NCBI RefSeq assembly: GCF_002999135.1
Contig: NZ_CP027229.1
Coordinates: 1,508,001-1,572,000, forward strand
Length of the DNA: 64,000 bases
Source: Capnocytophaga sp. oral taxon 878
GTDB lineage: Bacteria > Bacteroidota > Bacteroidia > Flavobacteriales > Flavobacteriaceae
Direction of reading: 5' to 3'
How positions within the stretch are numbered: the stretch's first letter is position 1; each line of letters begins with the position of its first letter. Position numbers and translations under genes: made by a program. A model generated the notes under the pieces. The model saw only the letters and a list, made by a program, of their open reading frames with translations. It had not been told where the DNA came from and ran no database searches. Positions 45,315 through 55,019 of this stretch are shown piece after piece.

Positions 45315-48300
45315 CTCTTCATCTTTCTTTTTTTCCTGAATAATTCGTTTGCTTAACTCGTTTATATTCTGCTGTGCCCATTCTGAAACTATAGGATTAC
45401 TATTGTCCACAATGCTTTCAAGTAATTTTTTATTAGATTCAAGTAAGGGTACAATAGAACCTGACCACGAGAAGCTATTCATATTGGCCTCTAATCCGTG
45501 AAGAACCTCTTTTATACTTCCAAATTCATCTATTAATCTTTTTGCAATAGGATTCCATTCAGTTCGGTCTTCATTATATATAGGAACTAATTCAGCAATA
45601 AGAGTAGGTGCAATAGGTTGATTCTTATTACACCAGTCTATAATTTTCTCAATATTATTATTAAATAATATATCCTTTTTTGTATATATATTATTAATAT
45701 GCTCTCCTAATAGCTGCTTTATCCCCCAGAATTTCATATATCCATCATGCTCATTGATTATAGCAGAAGATATAATTGCCCAAGTGCTATCAAAATAATC
45801 ACTCAATGCAATTTCAAATATGCTTCTATATGGTTCCAAACTAAGTGCAGTATCCCAGTTTATATAATTGATAATATCGTTTACCACAAATGAACATAAT
45901 TTCTCATCTTTTTCTTCGTTTTTAAGAATATTTCTTATATGATTAAAGTATTGAAAGTTATCAATGTTATTATTCCATTGTACTCCTATTTTATATATAC
46001 ACTCTTTCAAAAAACCATCTATGACAATTTGTTTTTCAGCATCTTGAGTACGAATAGAACTTAATAGCTCAAAAATCATTATATACCCCTGTATCTCATA
46101 ATTTAATAGCTTATTTTGTAAAGATTCAATCTCTTGTATACTGAGTTTTTGTAAAGCCATCCTATACTTTAAATGCCCTAAATAACTAAACAATTGAGGG
46201 TGATTATCTATTAATTTAAATAATTGATCAAAGTGCTCAACTCCTTTCTCATCATTAGCAACAAAAATAAACAGAAGATAATTTAAATACGATTTTTCTC
46301 CTACTTTTTGATAAAAATATTTCTTAATTTCTCTTTCTGATTGCTCAATAAAGCCTAATAGAATTGAATAATCAAACAATTCTTCGCCTAATTCTTCTGC
46401 TATTGATAATGATATATTAATAAATTTTTCACTTTTATCTATATTATCATTAAAAAAATCACTTATTGATTTGCCAAAATATGATTGATATATTACATAG
46501 ATCCCTCGCTCTCTTTTGTAGAGTTTAGATAGAAGTTCTCTTTGCTCTACTTCTTTAAACTCCATAAAAACCTTGGCTAAAGAATACATTCGTTCCTTTT
46601 CTTTCTCTTCAAACTTTTCAAGAGAGTAGTTTTTATCATAGAACTTATCATAACTTCTAAAACGAGTCATAAAATCTTTTGATAATTCTTCTATAATCTT
46701 TTGTAAGTGCGTTCTATGTTCTTCTAATATTTTATTACCTTCAAAAGCTAAGGTCATTCTAATGCTATCTAATCCTTCTTGCCAAATTCCATTTTTTATA
46801 GCGATAACATCATCTATATATGGTAGTACTATAGCTATCAAACCTATGTTAGTCAAACCTCTAATGGAATCAGCAATAATTTTACTTACTTCATCTATAT
46901 ATATACCTTCACTTCTAATAAGATTGATAAGTTCATCTAATATACTGTTATAGTATTCTGATATTTCTACATCATATATAGGGGCATAATCTTTTAATTC
47001 ATCTATTCCTTGCCTTTCTGCACCTTTCATTCTTACAAAATGGTTAGTTGTTAAACCAGAAGCCATTGCTTTAATAGCTAATTGGGTAAACTTTTCGTCT
47101 TTCATACCTAACCCCCATTTGATAATCTTTAATCTCTCCTTTAGAGAAACTTCTGTCCCAGCTAAGAAAATATGAAATAATTGTAGAAATTGCCCAGTTG
47201 CATTATTAGCCCACGACTCATTCTCTGCAACCGCAAGTCTATACAATATTTTAGTACTATTAGCGAACGTTTCCTTACCAAAGCATAGCTTTTCTAATGT
47301 CCATATTATATTTCGTCTTCCTTCTTTAAATTCTAATAGCTCTTCTGTTTTTTTATTGTTGAATTGTCTATAAAGGTTATCAGATATTGCTACTGGATTC
47401 ACTTCTACAAATGAACGGAAGAGGCGTGAACCCAATTCAGTATTTAAAACTTCCGTACTATCAAAAGGGGAGTTTTCTCCTACTATTGTTTCAATTATCT
47501 GTTTAGCATTATCACTATATTTTAAATACTTAAGCTGTTCTGATAATGAATCAATTAAAATCGTATCATGAGGAGAGTCAAGTTCTTGTATTTCTTTAAT
47601 TATCTCATAAAACTTTTCTTTGTCAGTATTCTCAAACCATTCTTGTGCCAATAGGATTGCTAAAGGAAAAGGACGCAGTGATAGATAACGTCCTTTTTTT
47701 TCAAATATCTCTCTTTTTTGATAATGTTTAACTAATTCCTTGAATGTACTGTTCCTAACTTCATCGGTGTCATTAGATATTGTCAATTTTTTATTGTTAA
47801 TGATAAATTGATACTGTTTAGATAAATCTTCTTCATATCCAAATTTGCTAAATAAAGAACAAGACCTTAATATAGCTCTACAGTTCTTAACACTTGCTTT
47901 CTCTCCTAAAATCTTATCCAATAATTCCTTATTATCTATGTCATCTATAAGTTCACCATTTTTAATACTTCTTCCTAATAGAATGGCCATAAAGGGGATG
48001 CCATCTGAAAACTCTTTTATCTGTTCAATTTTATTCTTATCTAATCCCTTAAACATTGATGAGATAATACACTCTGTAATATCAGAAAAATCTTTTTTTT
48101 CTATGACAAAATATTGGGTATTTCCAATCTTATTTAAGCTATATTCTTCAGGGTTTGAATCAATGGTAATTAGTGTAAGTCCTCTTGTTAAATGTTTTGC
48201 AATTATTTTATGTTTATCAATATTACAGTTGTCAATAACTAAAATAGCATCTGATTTATTTTGGTTTACTTGAGACATAAAATAAGAAAAATCAATCTCA

Positions 48301-49106
48301 CTTGTGAGATAGTTATAGTCTAAATATAATATTCTATTTGAAAGTAATATGGATTCTTGATTATTTTCTACTTTCTTGAATATCTCAAATAAAATTCGAG
48401 TTTTTCCCATTCCAGGAAGACCTGTAATCCTAATTGGTAGTTTATTAGGATTATTAATTTCCGTCATTATAATATCTCTAATTTCTTTTGTCTTCTTATT
48501 CTCTATAAACTCACTTTCTATACTTATTTCATCTCTCCATTCTCTCCATTGTTCCCAAGTTTTAAAAGGTCTATATTTATTTTTTTGTTCTTCAAGAATA
48601 TGTTGTATAATAGTTATCAATGCATTTTTTAAATTACTAATTAATCTTTCTTTGATGCTTTCAATTTCTTCTTCATTGTTATTTGAATATTTATATTTAA
48701 TAGGATATCTTATATGTTGTATATCAAAAGGTAATTCTTCAGGTTCTCCATAAAAAGTATTAATTACTCCTATAATTCTTTCTTTTCCTAATGCATTACG
48801 TGCAACTCCATATTCAAACATGACATTATTATTAGAAAAAAGTTTTTTCTGTTCTTTTTTATTTACTATAGATAGATCCGCAATAAATATATCTGAATTT
48901 GGAATTCTTTTTTCAACAATAGTATCAGCTACAGATGGTGATCCTGGTTCCCCATTTATCCCATCTTTTATATCAAACTCAATAGTTTGATAAAATTCTT
49001 CTTCTTTAATCTTATCTTTAGTTTCGTTAATACATTCCAAAATAAAATTATGATTGTATTTTGGATCTGTTGTTGATTGCCATGAATAGAATATTGTTAT
49101 TTTCAT
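45300..49106 (-). CDS. TIR-like / STAND NTPase protein, candidate anti-phage defence gene
   Basis: A 1268-aa protein. The start MKITIFYSWQ at 49106 is chosen because it begins the domain and follows a promoter; the frame is open to 49268, but that part looks non-coding. Residues 1-165 are a TIR-like domain (FYSWQS, SDIFIADLS, NNVMFEYGVARNALG with a candidate catalytic Glu, RIIGVIN). Next is a STAND-type NTPase with Walker A GLPGMGKTR (near 229) and Walker B ILVIDN (near 287). The last ~800 residues are helical repeats, a likely sensor. This plan is that of Avs-like and other STAND defence proteins: target binding assembles the protein and the TIR domain depletes NAD. The gene is much more AT-rich than its neighbours and opposite in strand, so it is cargo. 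Confidence 0.85.
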   Translation of the reverse strand: MKITIFYSWQSTTDPKYNHNFILECINETKDKIKEEEFYQTIEFDIKDGINGEPGSPSVADTIVEKRIPNSDIFIADLSIVNKKEQKKLFSNNNVMFEYGVARNALGKERIIGVINTFYGEPEELPFDIQHIRYPIKYKYSNNNEEEIESIKERLISNLKNALITIIQHILEEQKNKYRPFKTWEQWREWRDEISIESEFIENKKTKEIRDIIMTEINNPNKLPIRITGLPGMGKTRILFEIFKKVENNQESILLSNRILYLDYNYLTSEIDFSYFMSQVNQNKSDAILVIDNCNIDKHKIIAKHLTRGLTLITIDSNPEEYSLNKIGNTQYFVIEKKDFSDITECIISSMFKGLDKNKIEQIKEFSDGIPFMAILLGRSIKNGELIDDIDNKELLDKILGEKASVKNCRAILRSCSLFSKFGYEEDLSKQYQFIINNKKLTISNDTDEVRNSTFKELVKHYQKREIFEKKGRYLSLRPFPLAILLAQEWFENTDKEKFYEIIKEIQELDSPHDTILIDSLSEQLKYLKYSDNAKQIIETIVGENSPFDSTEVLNTELGSRLFRSFVEVNPVAISDNLYRQFNNKKTEELLEFKEGRRNIIWTLEKLCFGKETFANSTKILYRLAVAENESWANNATGQFLQLFHIFLAGTEVSLKERLKIIKWGLGMKDEKFTQLAIKAMASGLTTNHFVRMKGAERQGIDELKDYAPIYDVEISEYYNSILDELINLIRSEGIYIDEVSKIIADSIRGLTNIGLIAIVLPYIDDVIAIKNGIWQEGLDSIRMTLAFEGNKILEEHRTHLQKIIEELSKDFMTRFRSYDKFYDKNYSLEKFEEKEKERMYSLAKVFMEFKEVEQRELLSKLYKRERGIYVIYQSYFGKSISDFFNDNIDKSEKFINISLSIAEELGEELFDYSILLGFIEQSEREIKKYFYQKVGEKSYLNYLLFIFVANDEKGVEHFDQLFKLIDNHPQLFSYLGHLKYRMALQKLSIQEIESLQNKLLNYEIQGYIMIFELLSSIRTQDAEKQIVIDGFLKECIYKIGVQWNNNIDNFQYFNHIRNILKNEEKDEKLCSFVVNDIINYINWDTALSLEPYRSIFEIALSDYFDSTWAIISSAIINEHDGYMKFWGIKQLLGEHINNIYTKKDILFNNNIEKIIDWCNKNQPIAPTLIAELVPIYNEDRTEWNPIAKRLIDEFGSIKEVLHGLEANMNSFSWSGSIVPLLESNKKLLESIVDNSNPIVSEWAQQNINELSKRIIQEKKKDEEYFIT

Positions 49107-49136
49107 AAAGTCTTTAATTGTTAAAATTCCACCCTG

Positions 49137-49165
49137 CAAAATTACAAAAACTTTTCCATATACAA
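49137..49165 (-). promoter_or_regulatory. Promoter of the TIR-STAND gene
   Basis: On the - strand TAATTTTG (49137-49144) preceded, 18 nt upstream, by TTG (49163-49165). This is close to the Bacteroidota consensus and supports the start at 49106, about 30 bp downstream. Confidence 0.6.
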
Positions 49166-49216
49166 CCATATTAAGCCAAACCCTACCACTTTCATTCTCC
49201 TCATCTCCTATTCCCC

Positions 49217-49224
49217 TACCTTTG
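49217..49224 (+). promoter_or_regulatory. Probable -7 element for traE onward
   Basis: TACCTTTG fits TAnnTTTG and lies 28 bp before the traE start. The -33 box is not clear. It would let traE-traQ be transcribed although the defence gene separates them from traABD. Confidence 0.5.
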
Positions 49225-49252
49225 CCCCGAATTTTAAAATAACAGATTATCA

Positions 49253-49561
49253 ATGAAGCGAAAATCAATTCTAAAACGGCTCCTTCTATTGACGATGATA
49301 GGAGTTACACAATTTTCCATTGCTCAGGGCAATGGTGTAGGAGGTATCAACGAAGCTACCCGTATGGTTACCTCGTATTTTGACCCAGCTACCAAGCTCA
49401 TCTATGCCATAGGGGCTGTGGTGGGACTCATCGGTGGGGTGAAGGTATATAACAAGTTTAGTAGTGGCGACCCCGATACCAGCAAAACGGCTGCCAGTTG
49501 GTTTGGGGCTTGTATTTTCCTAATTGTAGCGGCTACGATCTTACGTTCGTTCTTCTTATAA
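49253..49561 (+). CDS. traE: TraE (DUF4134), conjugation membrane protein
   Basis: A 102-aa protein with a signal sequence (MKRKSILKRLLLLTMIGVTQFSIAQ) and two further hydrophobic segments (LIYAIGAVVGLIGGVKVY, FGACIFLIVAATILRSFF). GINEATRMVTSYFDPATKLIYAIGAVVG is the family signature. It is VirB2-like in size and topology, so it may be a pilin-type subunit (inference). It is followed 4 bp later by traF. Confidence 0.88.
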   Translation: MKRKSILKRLLLLTMIGVTQFSIAQGNGVGGINEATRMVTSYFDPATKLIYAIGAVVGLIGGVKVYNKFSSGDPDTSKTAASWFGACIFLIVAATILRSFFL

Positions 49562-49565
49562 ACTT

Positions 49566-49916
49566 ATGGAGACAAAAAACAGCTATTCTATCAACAAAGG
49601 CATCGGCAGAAGTGTAGAGTTCAAAGGACTCAAAGCGCAGTACCTCTTCATCTTTGCAGGAGGACTGCTCTCGGTGCTTATCTTGGTGATGATCCTCTAC
49701 ACGGTAGGAGTCAATTCTTTTGTATGCTTGGGGGTAGGCGTTAGTATGGTCAGCCTTGTGGTTTGGCAGACTTTTTCACTAAACCAGAAATACGGTGAAC
49801 ACGGCCTGATGAAACAAGCAGCTCGCAAACGCCACCCCAAATACCTACGCCACCAAAGATCCCCACGCCAATTTATTCGTTACCCTAAACCTAAAACAAC
49901 CCTCAATGAGAAATAG
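49566..49916 (+). CDS. traF: TraF (DUF4133), conjugation membrane protein
   Basis: A 116-aa protein with the motif YSINKGIGRSVEFKGLKAQYLFIFAGGLL, two membrane helices and a basic C-terminus (KQAARKRHPKYLRHQRS), as in the DUF4133 family. It resembles VirB3 in size and place before the VirB4-type ATPase. Its last 11 bases overlap traG. Confidence 0.87.
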   Translation: METKNSYSINKGIGRSVEFKGLKAQYLFIFAGGLLSVLILVMILYTVGVNSFVCLGVGVSMVSLVVWQTFSLNQKYGEHGLMKQAARKRHPKYLRHQRSPRQFIRYPKPKTTLNEK

Positions 49917-52395
49917 TTCTAAAATCAACACCTTAGAGAGTAAGTTCCCTATTCTTGCCATAGAACAAGACTGCTTGCTCACCAAAGAAGCCGACATCAG
50001 CGTCGGCTTCGAGGTGCAGCTTCCAGAGCTCTTTACCATTTCGGGTGAGGACTATGAGATACTCCACTCACTTTGGCATAAGGCTATCAAAGTATTGCCA
50101 CAGTATACCGTTATCCACAAACAGGACTGGTTTATCAAGGAACAATACGAACCTGAACTACAAGGTGAGAATCTGAGTTTTCTCTCTCATTCGTACGAAA
50201 AGCATTTTAACGAGCGTCCGTTCTTAAATCACAGATGCTACCTGTTCATCACCCAAACCACCAAAAACCGAATGAGAGCCCAAAGCAACTTTTCCTCCCT
50301 TTGCAAAGGAAACTTCTTGCCTAAGGAGCTCACTAACCGAGAACACGCCACCCAGTTCTTGGAAGCGGTAGCGCAGTTAGAGCGTATTTTAAATGACTCT
50401 AACCTGATAAAGCTCCGTCAGCTCAAAACAGAGGACTATATAGGTACTCCTCACAAAAAGGGACTCTTTGAGCAATATCTTAGTCTTTCCACTGATGAGA
50501 AAGAGAGCCTGCAAGATATATGCCTCTCTGCCGAGCAAATGCGCATTGGTAACCAAAGACTCTGTGTGCATACCTTATCAGATACAGAAGACTTGCCCTC
50601 TAAGGTACAAGCCGATAGCCGTTACGAGCGACTCTCTACCGATAAGAGCGATTGCCGTTTGTCCTTTGCAGCCCCTGTGGGCTTGCTACTGAGTTGTAAC
50701 CATATCTACAACCAATACCTATTCTTGGACAATTCTGAAGAAAATCTCAGACAGTTTGAGAAGTCAGCACGCAATATGCATTCGCTTTCAAGATACAGCC
50801 GTAGCAACCAAATCAACAAAGAATGGATAGAGCAATACCTCAATGAGGCTCACTCTTATGGACTTTCCTCTATCAGAGCACACTTTAATGTGATGGCGTG
50901 GTCGGACAACCCACAAGAGCTTAGGAGTATTAAAAACGATGTGGGTAGCGCTTTGGCGTCAATGGAGTGCAAGCCGCGCCATAACACCATAGATACGGCA
51001 ACTCTCTATTGGGCAGGTATAGCTGGCAATGCAGCCGACTTCCCCAGTGAAGAGACTTTCTATACTTTTATAGAGCCCGCTTTGTGCTTTTTCACTCAGG
51101 AGACCAACTATCAAAGTTCTTCCAGTCCTTTCGGCATTAAGATGGCCGACAGGCTCACAGGCAAGCCTATCCACTTGGATATCTCCGATGAGCCTATGAA
51201 AAAAGGGATTATCACCAACCGTAATAAGTTCGTCTTAGGACCTTCGGGTAGTGGTAAATCCTTTTTCACGAACCACTTAGTAAGGCAGTATTACGAACAA
51301 GGTACACATATCGTTTTAGTAGATACAGGGAACTCCTACCAAGGGGTCTGTGAGCTTATTCACCACAAGACCAAAGGCAAGGATGGGATTTACTTTACTT
51401 ATACCGAAGACAATCCCATTGCTTTTAACCCTTTCTACACTGATGATGGGGTGTTTGACATTGAAAAGCGAGAGAGTATCAAAACACTGATACTCACCCT
51501 TTGGAAGCGAGACAATGAGCCTCCTACACGTGCGGAAGAGGTAGCCCTTTCCAATGCAGTGAACCTTTACCTACAATTGGTAAAAGACAATCCCTCGCAC
51601 ACACCTTCTTTCAATGGCTTTTATGAGTATATCAAGAATGACTACCGAGCTATACTACAAGAGAAGCAGGTAAGAGAAAAGGACTTTGACTTGGCTAACT
51701 TCCTCAACGTGTTAGAGCCTTATTACAAAGGAGGTGAATACGACTATCTGCTCAATTCCGATAAGGAATTAGACCTGCTTTCCAAACGCTTTATCGTATT
51801 TGAAATTGATGCGATTAAAGACCACCCGATACTCTTTCCTGTGGTTACGATCATCATTATGGAGGTGTTTATCAACAAGATGAGGCGCCTGAAGGGTATT
51901 CGCAAGATGATTCTCATCGAAGAAGCGTGGAAAGCGATTGCCAAAGAGGGAATGGCGGAGTACATCAAGTACCTATTCAAAACCGTGCGTAAGTTCTTTG
52001 GTGAGGCAGTGATTGTAACCCAAGAGGTAGATGATATTATCCATTCACCTATTGTAAAGGAATCTATCATCAACAACTCCGATTGCAAGATATTGCTCGA
52101 CCAGCGCAAGTATATGAACAAGTTTGATGCTATCCAAGCGATGTTAGGACTTACTGAGAAAGAGAAGTCGCAAATCCTATCTATCAATCTCTCCAACGAC
52201 TCTCGTCGCAAATACAAAGAAGTGTGGATAGGCTTAGGAGGCACACACTCTGCGGTGTATGCTACAGAGGTAAGCCGAGAAGAATACTTTGCCTACACCA
52301 CTGAAGAGAGCGAAAAACACCAAGTGATGGAACTCTCCGAGAAGTTAGACGGCAATTTGGAAAAAGCCATCGTACAAATGGCTAATGGACTGTAA
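49906..52395 (+). CDS. traG: TraG, VirB4-type conjugation ATPase
   Basis: An 829-aa ATPase that powers assembly of the mating channel. Walker A GPSGSGKSFFTN is near residue 447, a Walker B strand KMILIEEAWKAI near 668, and the Q-rich TQEVDDI segment after it. The N-terminal 350 residues form the usual VirB4 recognition domain. It overlaps traF by 11 bp. The length is normal for the Bacteroidota TraG family. It should not be confused with the VirD4-type 'TraG' name used for coupling proteins. Confidence 0.94.
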   Translation: MRNSSKINTLESKFPILAIEQDCLLTKEADISVGFEVQLPELFTISGEDYEILHSLWHKAIKVLPQYTVIHKQDWFIKEQYEPELQGENLSFLSHSYEKHFNERPFLNHRCYLFITQTTKNRMRAQSNFSSLCKGNFLPKELTNREHATQFLEAVAQLERILNDSNLIKLRQLKTEDYIGTPHKKGLFEQYLSLSTDEKESLQDICLSAEQMRIGNQRLCVHTLSDTEDLPSKVQADSRYERLSTDKSDCRLSFAAPVGLLLSCNHIYNQYLFLDNSEENLRQFEKSARNMHSLSRYSRSNQINKEWIEQYLNEAHSYGLSSIRAHFNVMAWSDNPQELRSIKNDVGSALASMECKPRHNTIDTATLYWAGIAGNAADFPSEETFYTFIEPALCFFTQETNYQSSSSPFGIKMADRLTGKPIHLDISDEPMKKGIITNRNKFVLGPSGSGKSFFTNHLVRQYYEQGTHIVLVDTGNSYQGVCELIHHKTKGKDGIYFTYTEDNPIAFNPFYTDDGVFDIEKRESIKTLILTLWKRDNEPPTRAEEVALSNAVNLYLQLVKDNPSHTPSFNGFYEYIKNDYRAILQEKQVREKDFDLANFLNVLEPYYKGGEYDYLLNSDKELDLLSKRFIVFEIDAIKDHPILFPVVTIIIMEVFINKMRRLKGIRKMILIEEAWKAIAKEGMAEYIKYLFKTVRKFFGEAVIVTQEVDDIIHSPIVKESIINNSDCKILLDQRKYMNKFDAIQAMLGLTEKEKSQILSINLSNDSRRKYKEVWIGLGGTHSAVYATEVSREEYFAYTTEESEKHQVMELSEKLDGNLEKAIVQMANGL

Positions 52396-52435
52396 TAAAC
52401 TAATAATCATACGTAAATCATAATAATTAAAGTCA

Positions 52436-53065
52436 ATGAAGAAAATGTTATTAACGGGGTTTTTTGCTATAGCTATGCTGGCAAGCCCCAAATTAAGTGC
52501 ACAATGGGTAGTAACTGACCCAACTAATTTTGCTCAGAGCATCATCAACACTACCCAGCAGATAGTGCAAACCTCCTCAACGGCTAAGAATATGCTCAAC
52601 AACTTCCGAGAGGTGGAAAAGCTCTACAACCAAGGTAAGGAGTATTACGATGCTCTGAAAAAGGTAAATAACTTGGTAAAAGATGCCCGCAAAGTACAGG
52701 AAACGGTGCTACTGGTGGGCGACATCTCCAAGATGTATGTAACCAACTTCAAGAAAATGAGTCAAGACCCTAACTTCTCCTCTCAAGAGTTGTCGGCTAT
52801 TGCCAATGGCTACTCCAAGCTCTTGGGTGAAAGTTCTAAGCTGCTCAAAGACCTGCAACAAATTGTTAATAGCTCCTCACTCTCTATGAACGACAAAGAG
52901 CGTATGGATATTATCGATAAGGTGCATAAGGAAGTGAAAGAGTACTATAACTTAGTACGCTACTACACCCAGAAAAACATCTCGGTAAGCTATCTACGTG
53001 CTAAGAAGCAAAACGATGCGCAAAAGGTACTTTCACTCTATGGAACAGAACTCAAATACTGGTAA
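52436..53065 (+). CDS. traI: TraI (DUF4141), periplasmic conjugation protein
   Basis: A 209-aa protein with a clear signal peptide (MKKMLLTGFFAIAMLASPKLSA, then QWVVTDPTNFAQSI). The rest is helical with coiled-coil character, as in the VirB5-like DUF4141 family; the motif VVTDP(T/G)N(L/F)AQSI is diagnostic. A TraH-sized gene between traG and traI is absent; only a 40-bp gap is present. Confidence 0.88.
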   Translation: MKKMLLTGFFAIAMLASPKLSAQWVVTDPTNFAQSIINTTQQIVQTSSTAKNMLNNFREVEKLYNQGKEYYDALKKVNNLVKDARKVQETVLLVGDISKMYVTNFKKMSQDPNFSSQELSAIANGYSKLLGESSKLLKDLQQIVNSSSLSMNDKERMDIIDKVHKEVKEYYNLVRYYTQKNISVSYLRAKKQNDAQKVLSLYGTELKYW

Positions 53066-53078
53066 AAAAAACTGATAA

Positions 53079-54065
53079 ATGGAAAATCTACACCAAATAC
53101 TCCGTACTTTATACGATGAGATGATGCCCCTAACAGCTCAGATGTCTGCCATAGCCAAAGGCTTGGCAGGCTTAGGGGCACTGTTTTATGTGGCAATGCG
53201 TATATGGCAAGCCTTAGCCCGAGCCGAACCTGTGGATGTATATCCCTTGCTCCGTCCCTTTGCCATAGGGCTGTGTGTGATATTTTTCCCTACTCTGGTG
53301 TTAGGAACAATGAATACAGTGCTAAGTCCTGTGGTAACGGGTACCCATAGCATCTTAGAAGGACAAACACTCGATTTGCACAAACTACAAGAGCAAAAGG
53401 ACCGATTAGAGCGAGAGGCACAATTGCGCAACCCCGAAACTGCCTACCTCGTCTCAGATGAAGAGTTTGACAAAAAGATTGATGAATTGGGTTGGATGCC
53501 CGAAGATATGGCTGTAATGGCAGGAATGTATATTGAAAGAGGGATGTATGACCTCAAGCAAAGCATCCGATCGTGGTTTCGTGAACTACTCGAAATGCTC
53601 TTTCAAGCAGCCGCTTTAGTGATTGACACCATACGCACTTTCTTTCTTGTGGTGATGTCTATTTTAGGACCTATAGCCTTTGCCATTTCGGTATGGGATG
53701 GATTTCAATCTACCTTACTACAATGGGTTACCCGCTATGTAAGTGTCTATCTATGGCTTCCTGTATCCGATTTGTTCAGTGCTATTTTAGCACGTATCCA
53801 ATCCCTTATCTTACAACGAGACATCGAACAACTCTCCGACCCGAGTTTCATTCCTGATACTACCAACACAGCCTACATTATCTTTATGGTCATTGGTATC
53901 ATAGGCTATTTTACCATTCCTACTGTGGCAGGTTGGATTATACAAGCAGGAGGTATGGGCAATTATGGTAGAAATGTAAACCAAGCTACCTCTAATGCGG
54001 GTAATATAGCAGGTGCAGGAGCTGGCTCTCTTTCAGGTAATATTACAGGTAGGTTAATGAAGTAA
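53079..54065 (+). CDS. traJ: TraJ, VirB6-like membrane protein
   Basis: A 328-aa polytopic protein with about six hydrophobic segments (FAIGLCVIFFPTLVLG, FFLVVMSILGPIAFAIS, YIIFMVIGIIGYFTIPTVAGWII). The motif RAEPVDVYPLLRPFAIG and the tail of small residues (AGAGAGSLSGNITGRL) fit the Bacteroidota TraJ family. It forms the inner-membrane part of the channel. It follows traI by 13 bp. Confidence 0.9.
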   Translation: MENLHQILRTLYDEMMPLTAQMSAIAKGLAGLGALFYVAMRIWQALARAEPVDVYPLLRPFAIGLCVIFFPTLVLGTMNTVLSPVVTGTHSILEGQTLDLHKLQEQKDRLEREAQLRNPETAYLVSDEEFDKKIDELGWMPEDMAVMAGMYIERGMYDLKQSIRSWFRELLEMLFQAAALVIDTIRTFFLVVMSILGPIAFAISVWDGFQSTLLQWVTRYVSVYLWLPVSDLFSAILARIQSLILQRDIEQLSDPSFIPDTTNTAYIIFMVIGIIGYFTIPTVAGWIIQAGGMGNYGRNVNQATSNAGNIAGAGAGSLSGNITGRLMK

Positions 54066-54093
54066 AAACAAGTCTAATTGAATACTAAAATTA

Positions 54094-54717
54094 ATGGAAT
54101 TTAAAATCTTTAGAAACATCGAAAACGGATTCAAGCAAATCCGTATGTATGCCATAGCCTTTGCTGTGCTTTGCTCAGGCGTGAGTATCTTCGCTGTAGG
54201 CTATGCCTATTACTTTGCCGAGAAACAGCGCGAGAAAATCTATGTGTTAGACAATGGCAAATCATTAATGCTGGCACTCTCTCAAGATGAGAAAATCAAT
54301 CGCCCTGTCGAAGCTAAAGAACACGTGCGCAGGTTTCACGAACTCTTCTTCAACTTAGCCCCCGATAAAAAAGCAATTGAAGATAATACCAAACGTGCCT
54401 TTTTTATGGCAGATAAATCTGCCTTTAACTACTATAAAGATTTGGCTGAAAAAGGCTATTACAACCGCATCATCTCTGGCAATATCCTCCAACGGGTAGT
54501 CATCGATAGCGTGCGCTGTAACTTTAATAGCTATCCTTATCAGGTAGAAACCTTTGCCAAGCAGTTCATCACCCGCGCCAGCAACATCACCGAAAGGAGT
54601 CTTATTACCTCTTGCAGGTTGATTAACTCCGTGCGTTCTGATAACAACCCTCAAGGGTTTATCATCGAACAGTTCAATGTAATAGAAAACAAAGACCTTA
54701 GAACCGTAGAGAGATGA
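54094..54717 (+). CDS. traK: TraK, VirB8-like conjugation protein
   Basis: A 207-aa bitopic protein with one membrane helix near residues 15-36 (AFAVLCSGVSIFAVGYAYYFA) and a periplasmic NTF2-like domain. FRNIENGFKQIRMYA and EAKEHVRRFHELFFNLAPDKKAI are family markers. It belongs to the envelope-spanning core. The last four bases overlap traL. Confidence 0.9.
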   Translation: MEFKIFRNIENGFKQIRMYAIAFAVLCSGVSIFAVGYAYYFAEKQREKIYVLDNGKSLMLALSQDEKINRPVEAKEHVRRFHELFFNLAPDKKAIEDNTKRAFFMADKSAFNYYKDLAEKGYYNRIISGNILQRVVIDSVRCNFNSYPYQVETFAKQFITRASNITERSLITSCRLINSVRSDNNPQGFIIEQFNVIENKDLRTVER

Positions 54718-55019
54718 TAGCCAAAATCCAAAGAGAGATACATTCTCTAAAAAAGCAAACCCGAAGTTATTGCCAGGGACTTTCACCCTCACAAAGAAAA
54801 CGCTTGGTACTCTTAGCCTTTGCAGTCTACTCACTACTTACTCTTTTTATACTATGGCACGCTTACCAAGAGTACCACCAAGGCGAAGCCCCTGCCATAC
54901 AGCATATTGACAACAAGGCTATTGTACCTACAGAGGGAAATACCCCAAAAAAGGATTCGTTAATTTTTAAACAACTTAATAATGGAAAAGAACACACCCC
55001 TTCCAGAGCAAAACGGTAA
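54714..55019 (+). CDS. traL: TraL (DUF3989), small conjugation membrane protein
   Basis: A 101-aa protein with a basic N-terminus (LKKQTRSYCQGLSPSQRKRLVL), one membrane helix (LLAFAVYSLLTLFILWHAY) and a short hydrophilic tail. It overlaps traK by 4 bp and traM by 38 bp, which suggests translational coupling. The SPSQRKRLVL motif before the helix is shared by TraL proteins. Confidence 0.82.
   Translation: MIAKIQREIHSLKKQTRSYCQGLSPSQRKRLVLLAFAVYSLLTLFILWHAYQEYHQGEAPAIQHIDNKAIVPTEGNTPKKDSLIFKQLNNGKEHTPSRAKR

Noticed and set aside
49107..49268. 54-residue N-terminal extension of the TIR-STAND reading frame
   Set aside because: It has no domain content, overlaps the traE start on the other strand, and contains the promoter for the gene; the TIR fold begins at MKITIFYSW.
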